DNA of 64,000 nt, taken from Lycium barbarum (lineage: Eukaryota; Streptophyta; Magnoliopsida; Solanales; Solanaceae). The notes under the pieces were generated by a model, which worked only from the letters and a program-made list of their open reading frames with translations, was not told the origin of the DNA and did no database searches. The stretch is taken from assembly GCF_019175385.1 (NCBI RefSeq), contig NC_083339.1:78884307-78948306 (forward strand), read 5' to 3'. The translations under genes and the position numbers were made by a program. The stretch's first letter is position 1, and each line of letters opens with the position of its first letter. Shown piece after piece: positions 36,350 through 48,585 of this stretch.

Positions 36350-37611
36350 ATGCCGCCAAAGGGAAAAGCTACAGCCGCCCAGAAGGGCAAGACTATGATG
36401 AAGAGGCGGGTAGAAAGAGAGCCGCCAATGAATGTAGAAGAGGGCGAATCACATAATGAGGCCCCATCTAATACTTCCTCCGCCCCGCCCAATGTAGAAG
36501 AACAAGAAGGGGGTTTAGTCCCAGCTCCTATGCCTCCGGTTCCTCCACCGGCTACTTCGGGTCAACAAATTACCGAGGCTATTCATCTATTGACGTAGTT
36601 AGTTGTCGCCCAGGCACAACGGCAGAATGCGGGTCCAAGTGATCGGGCAGCTAGTACCAGAGCCCGTGATTTCATGAGTTTGAATCCTCCGGAGTTTTTC
36701 GGGTCAAAGCTGAATGAAGACCCGCAAAGTTTTATTGATGAAATGTTGAGGACGTTGAAGATTATTAATGCCTCCGAAACTGAATCAGTGGAGTTGGCGA
36801 CTTATATACTCCTAGATGTGGCGGTATTATGGTATAATAATTGGATATCGTCAAGAAAATAGAATGCGCCTCCTCCCGTATGGCAGAATTTATAGATGCC
36901 TTCATCCGCCATTATTTGCCACCTGAGGTCCGCCGATCTAGAGCGGATAAATTCTTAAATTTGAAACAAGGAAATATGGGTGCCCGGGAGTATAGCCTTC
37001 AGTTTAATTCTTTGGCTAGATATGCCCCGACTATGGTGGCCGACATGGGAGATAGGGTGCACAGGTTTGTGAGTGGCTTAGGGCCACATTTATTTAAGGA
37101 TTGCTTGACAGCTTCGTTGCAAGATGGGATGGATATTTCTCGCATTCAAGCCTATGCCCAAAATTTAGAAGGACAACAACTTCCGCAAAGGGGTGACCGT
37201 GATACTGATAGAAGGCAAAGCAAGAGGGCCAGATCTATGGGGGCAGGAAGTGATTATAGAGGGGGATCAATGCAGGTATATTCTAGACATTCGGGCCAAT
37301 CGGCGACTAGTGCACCTCCACGGTTTGCGGGTAGGAGATTTGATCGCTCCTTTCCTTCAGGGCAGAGTCAGAGTTCGAGAGCTTCAGGTTCTCAGTTTGG
37401 GGGTGATCATAGTCAGAGGAGACCACCCGTGCAGCGATGTAGTCAGTGCGGTAAATTACATTCAGGGGCATGTCGCCAGGGCACAGATGCTTGCTATGTT
37501 TGTGGACAGACTGGGCACTTGATGCGAGATTGTTCCTCGAGGTATGGTAGAGGTGGGGGTCAGCCTACAGGATCAGCAGCCGGTTCTTCTTTGGTGCGCC
37601 CGGTAGGATAG
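36350..37611 (+). pseudogene. Element B gag (capsid and zinc knuckle), frame-broken
   Basis: Starts MPPKGKATAAQKGK at 36350, the usual 'MPP' start of plant gypsy gag; the in-frame ATG at 36338 is less likely. It continues with a Pro-rich linker, then FMSLNPPEFFGSKLNEDPQ, the retrotransposon gag domain (LKQGNMGAREYSLQF), and a CCHC zinc knuckle CYVCGQTGHLMRDC at 37492-37533 that binds RNA. A stop interrupts it at 36597, a frameshift lies near 36855, and a TAG sits at 37609 before the protease part, which continues in the same frame. Confidence 0.9.
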
Positions 37612-37683
37612 ACTCCCCAGATTTCAGCAGGTCGACGTAGAGGCAGTGGGGGAGCATCTACTTCAAGTGCCACTCAGCCCCGT

Positions 37684-38240
37684 ATGTATGCTTTAGCCGG
37701 ACGACGGGATCTTGAGTCCTCCCCGGATGTGGTTACAGGTACATTATCCGTATTTTCCCATGATGTGTATGCATTCATAGATCCGGGTTCTACCCTATCT
37801 TATATTAAACCGTATGTTGCTGGTCGTATTGGGGTGAAACCTGAGCCAATTAAACCTTTTGAGGTATCTACTCCGGTTGGTGATCCCGTGATAGCTAGAC
37901 AAGTGTATAAAAATTGTGTAATTGTGATATGCGACCGCCAGACTAAAACTGATTTAGTTGAGCTGGAAATGTTAGATTTCGATGTGATTATGGGTATGGA
38001 TTGGTTGGCCTCATGTTATGCTAATGTTGATTGCCGAATGAAAGTGGTTCGATTTCAATTTCCGGGAGAGCCCGTGCTTGAATGGAAGGGTAATACAGCA
38101 TCTCCAAGAGGTGGGTTTATTTCCTACCTTAAGGCAAGAAAGATGATAGCTAAGGGATATATTTATCACTTAGTCCGAGTTCATGATACCGAAGCAAAGT
38201 CGCCAACTTTCCAATCCGTTCCGGTAGTGAATGAATTCCT
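37684..38240 (+). CDS. Element B aspartic protease
   Basis: The protease domain follows gag in frame. [12 protein letters not shown] near 37770 holds the catalytic Asp in the D-P-G-S form typical of plant gypsy elements, and [15 protein letters not shown] near 37970 the hydrophobic C-terminal motif. It cleaves the polyprotein within the virus-like particle. This part is open and has no obvious lesion, but the polyprotein around it is broken, so a product is unlikely. Confidence 0.88.
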
Positions 38241-39580
38241 GAACGTATTTCCAGATGAACTTCCGGGTCTTCCACCGGAAAGAGAGGTTGATTTTTCCAT
38301 TGATGTGTTGCCGGACACCAAGCCTATTTCTATTCCTCCTTACCGAATGGCTCTGGCAGAATTGAAAGAATTAAATGCACAGTTGAAAGATTTTCTTGAG
38401 AAGGGATTTATTAGGCCCAGTTCATCACCGTGGGGAGCACCAGTCCTATTCGTGAGGAAGAAAGATGTTTCCCTACGCATGTGCATCGATTATAGGCAGT
38501 TGAATAAGGTGGCGATAAAGAACAAATATCCTTTCCCCAGGATTGATGATTTGTTTGATCAACTACAGGGTGCCAAGTGGTTTTCAAAAATAGACTTGAG
38601 GTCAGGTTATCACCAAGTGAGAGTTAAAGAAGAAGATATTCCCAGAAAACTTTCAGAACGAGGTACGACCATTATGAATTCCGGGTGATGTCGTTTGGGT
38701 TAACTAATGCTCCGGCAGTGTTCAAGAATTTGATGAGTAATGTATTCAGGCCTCTCTTGGATTTATTCGTAATAAAGTTAATTGACGACATTCTGGTATA
38801 CTCTCGCACAGAATCAGAACATGCTGACCATTTACGTATTATTCTTGGAATTCTTCGAACTCGAGAATTGTATGCAAAATTTTTGAAGTGCGAGTTTTGG
38901 CCGAATTCTGTGATATTTTTGGGTCATGTTATTTCAGATGATGGCATTAGAGTTGATACTCAGAAAATTGAAGCTGTGACTTGGCCAAGGCCTATGACGC
39001 CCATAGAAGTCCGTAGTTTTCTGGGATTGGCAGGGTACTATAGAAGGTTCGTAGAAGGATTTTCCTCTATTTCAGCCCCATTGACGAAGCTAACCCAAAA
39101 GTCAGCTAAGTTTCAGTGGAATGATGCTTGTGAACGTAGCTTCCAAGAGTTGAAGGATAGATTAACGTCAGACCCCGTCTTGACACTCCCAGAAGGGCCA
39201 GATGGTTATGTTGTATATTTTGATGCTTCCGGTGTTGGGTTAGGATGTGTGTTAATGCAGCACGGTAAAGTTATCGCTTATGCTTTGAGACAGCTGCAGA
39301 AACATGAAAAGAACTACCCAACTCATGATCTTGAATTGGCTGCAGTTATTCACGCGTTAAAAATGTGAAGACATTACTTGTATGGTGTGCATGTTTATAT
39401 CTATACAGATCACAAGAGTCTTCAGTACATTTTCAAACAGAAGGAGTTGAATCTGCGGCAGCGGCGGTGGTTAGAATTATTGAAAGATTATGATGTGAGC
39501 ATTTTATACCACCCTGGAAAGGCAAATGTAGTAGCTGATGCGCTTAGCCACCGATCAATGGGTAGCTTACGTGAAGTTCC
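38241..39580 (+). pseudogene. Element B reverse transcriptase and RNase H, one frameshift and one stop
   Basis: Motifs in order: [51 protein letters not shown], catalytic [11 protein letters not shown] (38785-38815), [15 protein letters not shown], RNase [47 protein letters not shown] 1-base shift near 38650 separates the first RT half from the second. A TGA at 39366-39368 replaces the Trp of the family motif '[10 protein letters not shown]'. The catalytic Asp pair itself is intact. Confidence 0.92.
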
Positions 39581-40876
39581 TCCGGAAAAGAAAGAATTGA
39601 TCCATGAGCTCCACCAACTAGCTAATCTTGGAGTACATGTAATTGATTCGGGTAGTGCAGGGATTGGTATTAATGATTCCACAGTTCCATCCCTGAATAT
39701 GGAAGTAAAAGAGCATCAATATGAAGATCCTTATTTGAGCCATTACAGAGACACATTTCATGAAAAAGAGAAGTCTCCCTTTGAAACTTCTATGGATGGA
39801 ATTCTTAGATACCGAGGCAGGCTATGCGTTCTGAATGTTGCAGAATTGCGCCGTCGAATTTTAGAAGAAACTCATTATTCTCGGTATTCTATTCACCCAG
39901 GTGCAACAAAGATGTATCATGATCTCAAATCGAACATCAAAAGCCAGGAGGATTATTGCAAGCAATGGAAATCCCTACTTGGAAATGGGAAGTGATCAAC
40001 ATGGATTTTATTGTAGGGTTACCTCGTTCCCGAGGCAAGTACGATTCTATATGGGTAATTGTGGATAGATTGACGAAAGCAACTCATTTTCTTCCAGTCA
40101 AAACCACATACTTAGCAGAAGATTATGCAAGGTTGTATCTCAAGGAGATTATACGACTCCATGGTATTCCGATATCCATTATCACAGATAGAGGAGCGCA
40201 ATTTACAGCCAAGTTCTGGAAATCATTCTATGAAGGTCTAGGTACTCAAGTAAAGCTTAGCACGACATTTCATCCGCAAAATGATGGGCAAGCCGAACGT
40301 ACCATTCAGACCTTGGAGGATATGCTGCGAGCATGTGTACTGGATTTCGGTGGTAGTTGAGATGACCACTTACCTCTTATTGAGTTTGCATATAATAACA
40401 GCTACCATTCCAGTATCGAAAAGGCTCCGTATGAAACTCTATATGGAAGGAAATGCAGGTCTCCAATTGGATGGTTTGAAACAGGAGAAGTACAACTAAT
40501 AGGCCCTAAGTTGATTCAGCAAGGAGTAGAAAAGGTCAAGGTGATCCGAGACCGATTATTGACAGCCCAAAGTCGCCAAAATTCTTATGCGGACAACCGC
40601 CGGCGAGACTTAGAATTTCAAGTTGATGATTGGGTGTTCTTAAAGGTGTCACCAATGAAAGGGGTGATGAGATTTGGTAAGAAAGGAAAGTTAAGTCCTC
40701 GATACATTGGACCCTATAAGATTATCCGCAAGGTGGGTCAAGTAGCTTATGAATTGGACTTGCCTCCAGAACTTGAATCAGTCCATCTAGTTTTCCATGT
40801 CTCAATGCTCCACAAGTGCGTTGGAGATCCTACGAGGATTGTTCCAATAGATGATGTTCAAGTGACCGAAAACTAG
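39581..40876 (+). pseudogene. Element B integrase with a deletion in the zinc domain
   Basis: The zinc-binding part begins [20 protein letters not shown], then jumps directly to the sequence normally after the CPNC pair, in another frame (near 39930). The Cys pair is therefore deleted. The core resumes with MDFIVGLPRSRGKYDSIW, ITDRGAQFTAKFWK (second Asp) and HPQNDGQAERTIQTLEDML (Glu), so the D-D-E residues remain. A TGA at 40358 replaces Trp after GGS. The C-terminal VSPMKGVMRFGKKGKLSPR and GPYKIIRKVG follow. Confidence 0.92.
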
Positions 40877-41046
40877 TCTATGAAGAAGTGCCCATTGCCA
40901 TATTAGACAGGCAAGTACTGAGACTTCGAAATAAGGAAGTGACCTCAGTTAAAGTTTTATGGAAAAATAACAACCGAGAAGAAATGACTTGGGAAGCACA
41001 AGAGATTATGAAATCTAAATACCCGCATTTATTTCAGCTCCGATAA
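40877..41046 (+). pseudogene. Element B chromodomain tail, out of frame with the integrase
   Basis: Reads YEEVPIAILDRQVLRLR ... VKVLWKNNNREEMTWE ... KYPHLFQLR and a stop at 41045. It aligns with the chromodomain of A. The preceding integrase frame ends at 40876 with a stop just before it, so a frameshift separates them. Confidence 0.85.
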
Positions 41047-41263
41047 GAGATCCACGATGAAACATCAAGATTATGAGGTATGTATGCTTTCTTTTGTGCA
41101 CATGGGTCGTGTGTGGCCCACTTATATTGCTACTGTGTTGTAGCCCTGTGATGTAATGTTATTGTGGGCTGTTGTGATAGGATGGAAGTGCCATATTACA
41201 GCGGAAACTATGGCGAAATTTTTGTAGAATTCCCGAGTACTTAACGTTCAAGGACGAATGTTC

Positions 41264-41279
41264 CAAAAGGGGGGAAGAA
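41264..41279 (+). other. Polypurine tract of B
   Basis: 'aaaaggggggaagaa' directly before the 3' LTR, preceded by 'gttcaaggacgaatg', the plant gypsy signature also seen before the 3' LTR of H. Confidence 0.9.
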
Positions 41280-43374
41280 TGTTACACCCCGGAAATTTTT
41301 TCGTTAACGTACAGTGAGTAGACTAACAAAGGGCACAACGTATATGATGTTTCGATAAGTAAGAAATAACAATTGATGGTTCTAAATGAGATTTCAAAGA
41401 CATGGGAGGTAGGAGACAAAAGTTGTTAAGGAAAACAAGGTACATGTTGTATGTCGATTTACGAGTATCGAATTAATGATAGCTTAATGATGTTTTAGAG
41501 AAAAGTTATAATGTCCCTTAGATGGTTAACGAGGTGTGAAACAAGTATCTAGAAGGTTCCATAAGGATTTGAGGTCAAACGAAGTGACGAGAACAAAATC
41601 GGAGAAAAGGTAGCTTATACGACCGATTATACGGTCCGTATAATAGTCCGCAGAATCGTCAGAGTGAAGGTCCCTCACTGGTGGGATTATACAGTCACTT
41701 ATACGGACGGTATAAAATTATACGGACCGTATAATGTGCCGTATAATGGTCACAGAATGAGTTGTTGATGGGGTGATTTCACGGTCACTTATACGGACCG
41801 TATAAAATTATACGGACCGTATAATTGACACAGAAAGGGATGGTTGCTAAAGCGATTTCATGGTCACTTATACAAATTGTATAAGTTTATACGGACCGTA
41901 TAAGTGTCCGTATAATGATGTCGGGACAGATTTTTAATTTATAAAAGAATATCCCAAGTTCATTTAACTCATTTCATTTTCTCTCTCCATGACTCAAGAG
42001 CTATCTAGAACTTTCCAAACCCCTCATATACAGAAATCCAAGTGAAATCAATGATCAACTTCATCAAATCAAGAGAAACAAGTGCAAGAAACTCACTAGG
42101 GTTCATCTAAGGCAAGAAATTTCATGGGAAGTGGAACTAGGGTTTTTCACAAGTGAAGTATTTCCACTTAAAGTTCATTCCCACATCATCTAAGGTAAGT
42201 TTTATGGTATTTCTAAGTTATTTAAGGTATTGAAAAGTTGAAACACTTGGATTGTAGAAGGAGATAGAAAATGGGTCATGAATGTGGGAATAGTGCCATT
42301 TTTGAGTAGTAGTTTGGGGTGAATCATGAATATTGATATGTTGTGAGTGTAATTACGTTATGAATGATGTTAAGAGCATGATAGAAACATTAGATGAGAA
42401 TGAATGTAAAGTTGTATTGTGATCATGATTATGTAGGACCTTGAGGGGAAATTGTGGGGATTGGATAATGAAGAATTTGACAAAAGTTATTGATGATTAT
42501 ATTAAGAATGTTATTATTGACGTTTTGGAGTTGATATATGATATGGAGAAAGTAGTAGAAACAAAGTAGATGCTGCTTAAATTTCTCTAGCTTAGTTCAA
42601 ACGCGCTTATGTTATCGATTATCTAATATGAGTATGAACTTTCTTGAAGGTAGAAACGCGAGCAACGAAGCAGAACATTCAAACGATAGAATAGCTAAAC
42701 GAAAGAGGTATGTAAGGCTAATCCTTTCCTTCTGAGGCATGAATCTTACTAATTTTCCACAATCTTCCTAAATAACGGAAATTATGAGTCCATGATTATA
42801 AAAATCCACCTACGCACATGATAAAGAAAGGAGATACGATACGAGCATGATAATGATGATGATGATGAATATAAGTATGAAGAATCCTAGATTAATATAA
42901 GATGTCCTTGAAGCTAATGATCCTAAGTATAGTTTCATTGATGATTTTCCTTGTGTACACTCACCTTAAAATACTAGTCCCTCCATGGTGAGACATGACG
43001 ATTATGATCACTCCATAACGTAGTCGGGGGTTCACGACCTTATGTCACCTCGACATAGCCATGGTTACCTCCAAGTTCTAATATAGGATTAATGATGAAT
43101 GTATGATGATGTTAAGTTATGATAAGATTATGATATGCCTATGAGATGTGTAATGATGATGAGTTTATGATTGATTATATGATGATACGATTCCACCGTG
43201 CCTAGTTGGCCGGGCATGTCACTGCTAAGGCGGGCTGGTATGTTTACACCGAGCCTAGAGGGCCAGGCATAATCACCACTAGTGGGCGGCATATGATGGT
43301 TACCCGGACGCGGGTTAATGATGATGATTTATATGATACGATGATGTATGCGCTATGATGTTACATGTACTATG

Positions 43375-43432
<58 letters not shown>

Positions 43433-44023
43433 ATATGTATGAAATGTATCCACCCTTAAAAGTTACGCAGGTTGTATCTTCACCTTATGACTTATGATTT
43501 CTCTATCATGTTCATTTCATTGATGCCTTACATACTTAGTACAATGTTCGTACTGGCGTCCGTTTTATTTGGTCGTTGTGTTCATGTCCACAGGTAGACA
43601 GGGAGGTGATCCAGACTCGTAGAAGTTATTAGCAGATTTATAGGAGCACTCCATTACTCTGGAGGCGTTATTTGGATTATTCTCTTGTGTGTATATATAT
43701 ATATATGTATATATATATGTATGTATTTTGGGCACGACGGGGTCTTGTCCCGTCCATATGTCTAGTACTCTAGTAGAGGCTCGTAGATACGCATGTGTGG
43801 GTAGTATGGTCTCACGATGTCCCTATTGTATATATATTATTTTGAGAGTCGAAGGGCTTATGTATATTAAGGTATTTATAATTCCAAATGAAAAATAGTT
43901 GTCCTATGATTATGAGCACATGAATAGTAAAGAAGTGTATAATGAGTATGATGAGTAACAGAATGAGTGGTGCTCGGTGGTTAGCCTCGGGTAACCGTCA
44001 TGGTCCCTAGTCGGGTTGTGACA
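41280..44023 (+). mobile_element. Element B, 3' LTR (2744 bp)
   Basis: Starts 'tgttacaccccgg' and ends 'gggttgtgaca', followed by target duplication 'ggtgg' (44024-44028). It differs from the 5' LTR by scattered substitutions, one fewer palindromic unit, one fewer minisatellite unit and a much longer TA run (43377-43429 against about 22 bp). Confidence 0.95.
43377..43429. repeat. (TA)n microsatellite in B 3' LTR
   Basis: 53 bp of TA; the 5' LTR has about 22 bp at 35541-35562. An expansion after insertion is the simplest explanation. Confidence 0.95.
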
Positions 44024-44028
44024 GGTGG

Positions 44029-44560
44029 CATGCCCGACAAGTTTGCGGGAAACACCTTCGTAAACTCACGCACCACATGAACTGACTCAAGAGATGGGCC
44101 ATCAACACCGGTATCACGAATATGTGAATATGTGCCAAATAAGCCAAGCAACCCCTCATCCACTAGCTTCTTTGCCCGAATAAAGGAAATAATTTTCTTT
44201 GAAGAAGGACTCAGGTTACCCTTCAACTCAAGTCTAGGCATCCCGAGCATAGATAAGGTGACTGTCTTGGCATGACAGTCCTGAATTGCATGATAAGGAG
44301 CTAGTCAGCTCATACCCAAGATGACATCAAAATCTATCATGTCTAGAATCACTAAATCAACCCAGGTGCTGTACCCCATAAGTGTGACAGTACAAGATCG
44401 AAAAACTCTATCTACAACCACAGAGTCTCCAACTGGAGTAGATACATGTATAAGGGCATCAAGCAAATCACATATCATGTCAAGACCTATAGAGAAATAT
44501 GTAGACACATAAGAAAATGTAGAACTCGGGTTAAACAATACAGAAGCCATTCGGTGATAG
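44029..44560 (-). pseudogene. Element A protease and start of RT, left of the B insertion
   Basis: Minus strand. ASVLFNPSSTFSYVS aligns with the gypsy protease site, where the family has D-P-G-S: here the catalytic Asp is Asn and the Gly is Ser. DLVILDMIDFDVILGMS follows, and a TGA (44305-44307) replaces the Trp after it. Further on, VVREFTKVFPANLSGMPP leads into RT and stops at the GGTGG duplication, continuing at 33365 and below. The protease could not be active. Confidence 0.88.
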
Positions 44561-46167
44561 CCTGAGATGTTACTTGTAATGACTGCATCTGAGCCCTCAC
44601 CCTCTGTCCTGCAAGGAAAGGCATAACAATGAACCCATCTGCCAGTAGCCTGAGAACCATTGCGATCAACCTTCCCTGTCTGAGCTTCGCCCCTGTCGGG
44701 CTGATGTCCACCTCTACCAGACTGAAACCCGCCTTTGTTAGGCTGGGTGCCACCTCTACCAGCCGTGTGACCGCCACGTCTAGACTGAGCACGGTTACCA
44801 CCATAAGATCCTACCCTACCTGATGCTGGAGCTCTGGGAGCCTGAAACCGACTACCCTAGCCACCTTGCCTAAGTCTGGAACAATTTCTCTTGAAATGCT
44901 CCGTCTCACCACACGCAAAGCATCTGTGGTCTAGCATCGGATGCTGCACAGAAGCTGATGAAGCCGAATAACCACCATAATCTGGAGCTCTGGCCTTCGA
45001 ACCCCCTGGCTGACCGGAATAGTGCTGACTGGCCCTGATGGGCCTCCAACTGAAGCCTGTATGGCTGACTGAATGAGGCGTCCCGAATAGACCTGAGAAC
45101 TCTAGCCCTTAGAGAAAGAGCCACTAAAACTACCACCATTCCGGGCCTTCTTATTCGCGTACTTGTTATAACCATCCCGCCTAACACCCTCGACGGTCCT
45201 AACACAATCCACCACTTCCTGAAAGGAAGAACTTGTTGCTGCAAGCCGAAGAGCTGACAACTGAAGAGCAGTGTTCAACCTTTTCACGAATCTCCTAACC
45301 TTCTCCTCCTCAGTAGGCACAAGCTAGAGGGCATAGTGAGACAACAAATATAACCGAGCCTCATAAGCTTCCATAGACAGATTACCCTGCTCAATATTTT
45401 TGAACTCATCACGCCTACAGTCCCTCAAAGTACGAGAAACTTTCTTGTCTAAAAACATCTGGTAAATCTGAGTCCATGTCAATGGGGGGGACCCCGCTGG
45501 CCTGCACTCCACAAAAGCCCTCCATTATATCTTGGCATTACCCAAGAGCTGGAAGGTCACAAATTCAACACCATACTTCTCCACTACACCCATCTTATGG
45601 AGCCTCTCATGACAGTCCATAATGAACTCATAAGTGTCCGCAACCTCAATGCCAAAGAACTCTGGAGGCTTCATCCTAGTGAACTTCCAGAACAAATCAT
45701 GCTCATCCCCAGTCAACACCGGACCTCCCACTGGTCTAGAAAATACCTCCAGTCTTGGAGCCTCATCCAAACGAGAAGCCACAACTGCAGCATGCTGTAA
45801 CCCCTGAGCACGAACTCAGATTGGAGCTAGATCACCCACTCTGCACCCTGAGCACCTGAACAACTGGTAACACACCTGCCTCTGTCAACCCATTCAGCAG
45901 GTTCAATACTCGAACCATAATGTCTGACAACACTGGCGGAGCTATAATATCAGGCTGAGCTGGTGCTGCTGCAAACTCTGCTGCCTCATCTGGAATTACC
46001 TGAGGCTCAGGAGACTCAGCGGGGTCCTGACCAGCCGCATGAGCCCCGTCGCCAGCTGCTGCTGCTGCTCCCCTGCCTCTGTTACAGCCAGGCCAGGCAT
46101 GAACTGCAGCCCTAGCGGCCTGCACAGGTACCTCATTAGCTGCTACTGCCGCACGAGTCCTCACCAT
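44561..46167 (-). pseudogene. Element A gag, frame-broken
   Basis: Minus strand, starting MVRTRAAVAANEVPVQAARA at 46167, about 200 bp from the primer binding site. It runs through an Ala/Pro-rich head, FWKFTRMKPPEFFG, the gag core (FKNIEQGNLSMEAYEARLYLLSHYA) and a zinc knuckle CFACGETEHFKRNC (about 44930-44890) in which the usual Gly-His is Glu-His. A Gly/Arg-rich tail follows. Frame changes and stops occur near 45830, 45520, 45320 and 44857. Confidence 0.88.
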
Positions 46168-46366
46168 TTGTGAGAGAATAGAAAAAAAAAGTTAGATACC
46201 AATTTGAATCATCCAGATACCAATTGGACTCAAGTAGCGCGATAGAAAGGAAGAATTTGAATTTTCCTAGTATCCCATAGCCTCTGGAAGATAAGTACAG
46301 ATGTCTTCGTACGGATCCGCCAGACTCTACTAGACATGTCCTTTTACAACGAGATCGATGAACCTA

Positions 46367-46380
46367 GGGCTCTGATACCA
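46367..46380 (-). other. Primer binding site of A (initiator-Met tRNA type)
   Basis: Minus-strand 'tggtatcagagccc', a full match to the canonical site, four bases from the LTR end at 46385. Confidence 0.92.
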
Positions 46381-46833
46381 ACTTTGTCACGACCCAAGCA
46401 GTCGTGAGTGGTACCCACATAAATCCTCTACTGGGCGAACCATCTACTTCACTAACCATCCAAATGATTACTAAATGATTAACCACTTTTAGATAAATCA
46501 AGGATATAACGAAATTAATAATCACCCAATCGTCTAGTCATGCCATAAATAAATAACAAATGTGAAGTCTAACTATTACAATCCCAAAATCCGAAAGTCA
46601 TCATACAAGGACTCTAAAATATAAACTGTCTAAGGAAATAACAACTGCCTGAAATAACATAAGTAATGCCTGGAATGGAAATAGACATCAATAAGAGAGG
46701 ATTTTCAGGCGGCCTGGCATGGATAAGAGCTTACCCTCAAATTGATGGAAACTCGCCTCACGCTAAATATTAGGTTTGGTAGATGTCGCTGGATCACAAT
46801 CATCACTCAAAAGAATGCGGTAAGGTAGTATCA

Positions 46834-46850
46834 GTACAAACACTATGTAC
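46834..46850 (-). other. GTAC hairpin of A 5' LTR
   Basis: GTACA (46834-46838) and TGTAC (46846-46850) flank the 7-nt spacer 'aacacta', about 450 bp from the 3' end of the LTR. The 3' LTR copy has lost perfect pairing. Confidence 0.5.
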
Positions 46851-48255
46851 CGATAAATATCATAGGTCGACTAAGATTAGTATCGTACATAAATTCACAA
46901 AACCAACAGAATAGATAGGTAGGCACAATAGCACATAACCATATGAAATTATCAACAAAATCATCCAACACTGAATTAAGATAAGCCCACATAACAAAAA
47001 TCAACAAAAGTAATTCAGCCCATATCATCACCAAACAATCGTGACTCACAAATTGTCTCCACTCTATCATATATCCGTACACACATGGTACCGGTACCAC
47101 TCGCTCCGAAAATGACCTCGGATCACGAGCCCATAACTAGGCCACATCCTCACCCCCCGTCAAATGTACCTTTTCATATTTTTATGTTCTTTCTCATTTC
47201 AATATATTTCTGTTCCAACAATCAATAGGGAATGTGAACATCCAATAAATCAATATCAAGGAACAGAAGTCACCATGCCACAAGTCATATCAAGACTAAA
47301 AAAATCAATTCATCAATAGCACGAATAAGGGATTACTCTAAGTCAACAAGAAGAGTATTCATTAACTTCTTCTATATCATGTCATAACAATTCATCACAT
47401 AATTAATCAGTCAATGTCAAACTTAGGAATTTCCAACCATACGTTATTTCTGAAGCCCTAATCATGCTTCTCCTATCAATTATATACCATATACAATCAA
47501 CTAATCAAATTCTAACTCAACTAGACCGTAACCTACCTATCAATTTCATAACATATACAATCAACTAATCAAAGTCTAAATCAAGTAGACCGTAACCTAC
47601 CTCAACGCAGAACTGGAACAATGTAAGCTATTCCTCGTGAGCCTTTCCTTTTCGCAACTTCTCAGAACATTCAAAGTCTAGAAATATAGCGCTACATGAG
47701 TATTCGAATCATCTACTCAAACAATACAACAATTTGAAAAGGGAACCCACTTATTTCTACTATTTCCAACGGGTTGAACTATCACTTATGGTGACCTCAT
47801 CATTACCCCTCTCCCAATGATCATACCATTCTAATTCATGGGTTTCTAATCAATTTAACCCTTTTACAAGCAGTTTTTATGCCAAAGCTACCATCTTTAT
47901 GGAACCCTAAGTCTCAATACATCATTCTCATTCATTAGAACTTGAATTCCCACCATAGGAAATGATAATCTATAGGCTTAGATGAATAAACAACAATAAA
48001 ATCACTAACCCATTCATTATCTAAGGGTTTCTTAAGTTCTAGGGCTTTAGTCCTTTGATTTACCATTAGAGAACCCTTAACTAATCATGGAACTTAATAT
48101 GATGATGGAATGAACAAAGTAAAGGGTTGAGACTTACCTTTCAAGAGTATTTTAGCCCTAGCCTTAGAAAATTGCCACAAGTGTTCTTGGGAACTATTTT
48201 GGAGTTATGTGGGGAATGCGTTCGAAATAAAGAATATAAAACGCTGATTCTGCCT

Positions 48256-48405
48256 CCCGTCGACCGCTGCAGTAGTCGACTTCCCGCTGCGGCGACCCTC
48301 TATAGCGAGAAATGTCCCTCTATGGCGGACCTTATTGATTTTTCCCGCCCCACAGTGGTAGTCCCCTACTTGCTACAACGGTCTTACAACCGCTGCAACG
48401 GCCCA
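48256..48405 (-). repeat. CGCTGCAG / CTATAGCG palindrome array, U3 of A 5' LTR
   Basis: Same array as at 30131-30290, with several motifs decayed (for example 'ctatagcgag', 'ctatggcgg'). The TATA box lies at 48232-48243. Confidence 0.7.
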
Positions 48406-48585
48406 TTTTGACCAGTAGCTCGGATTTTTCTACTAGTTTTTGACCCAAAAATCCCAACATCAATCCAACACGATACACATATACATCAAAACACGCTACA
48501 GACTCACTCGCGACCTCATAATTCCCAATGAAAGTCTAGTTTACTAAGTCACCCCCATAGCGACCTAGCGGGTCGTTACATTGGA

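Larger units (their letters stand above)
46385..48580 (-). mobile_element. Element A, 5' LTR (2196 bp)
   Basis: Plus-strand ends are 'tgtcacgacccaagc' and 'gcgggtcgttaca', followed by 'ttgga' (48581-48585). It is very close to the 3' LTR at 28288-30478. Differences: a roughly 50-bp stretch near 28985-29035 of the 3' LTR is missing here, and a piece with 'cataacatatacaatcaac' is duplicated at about 47480-47580. Confidence 0.95.
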
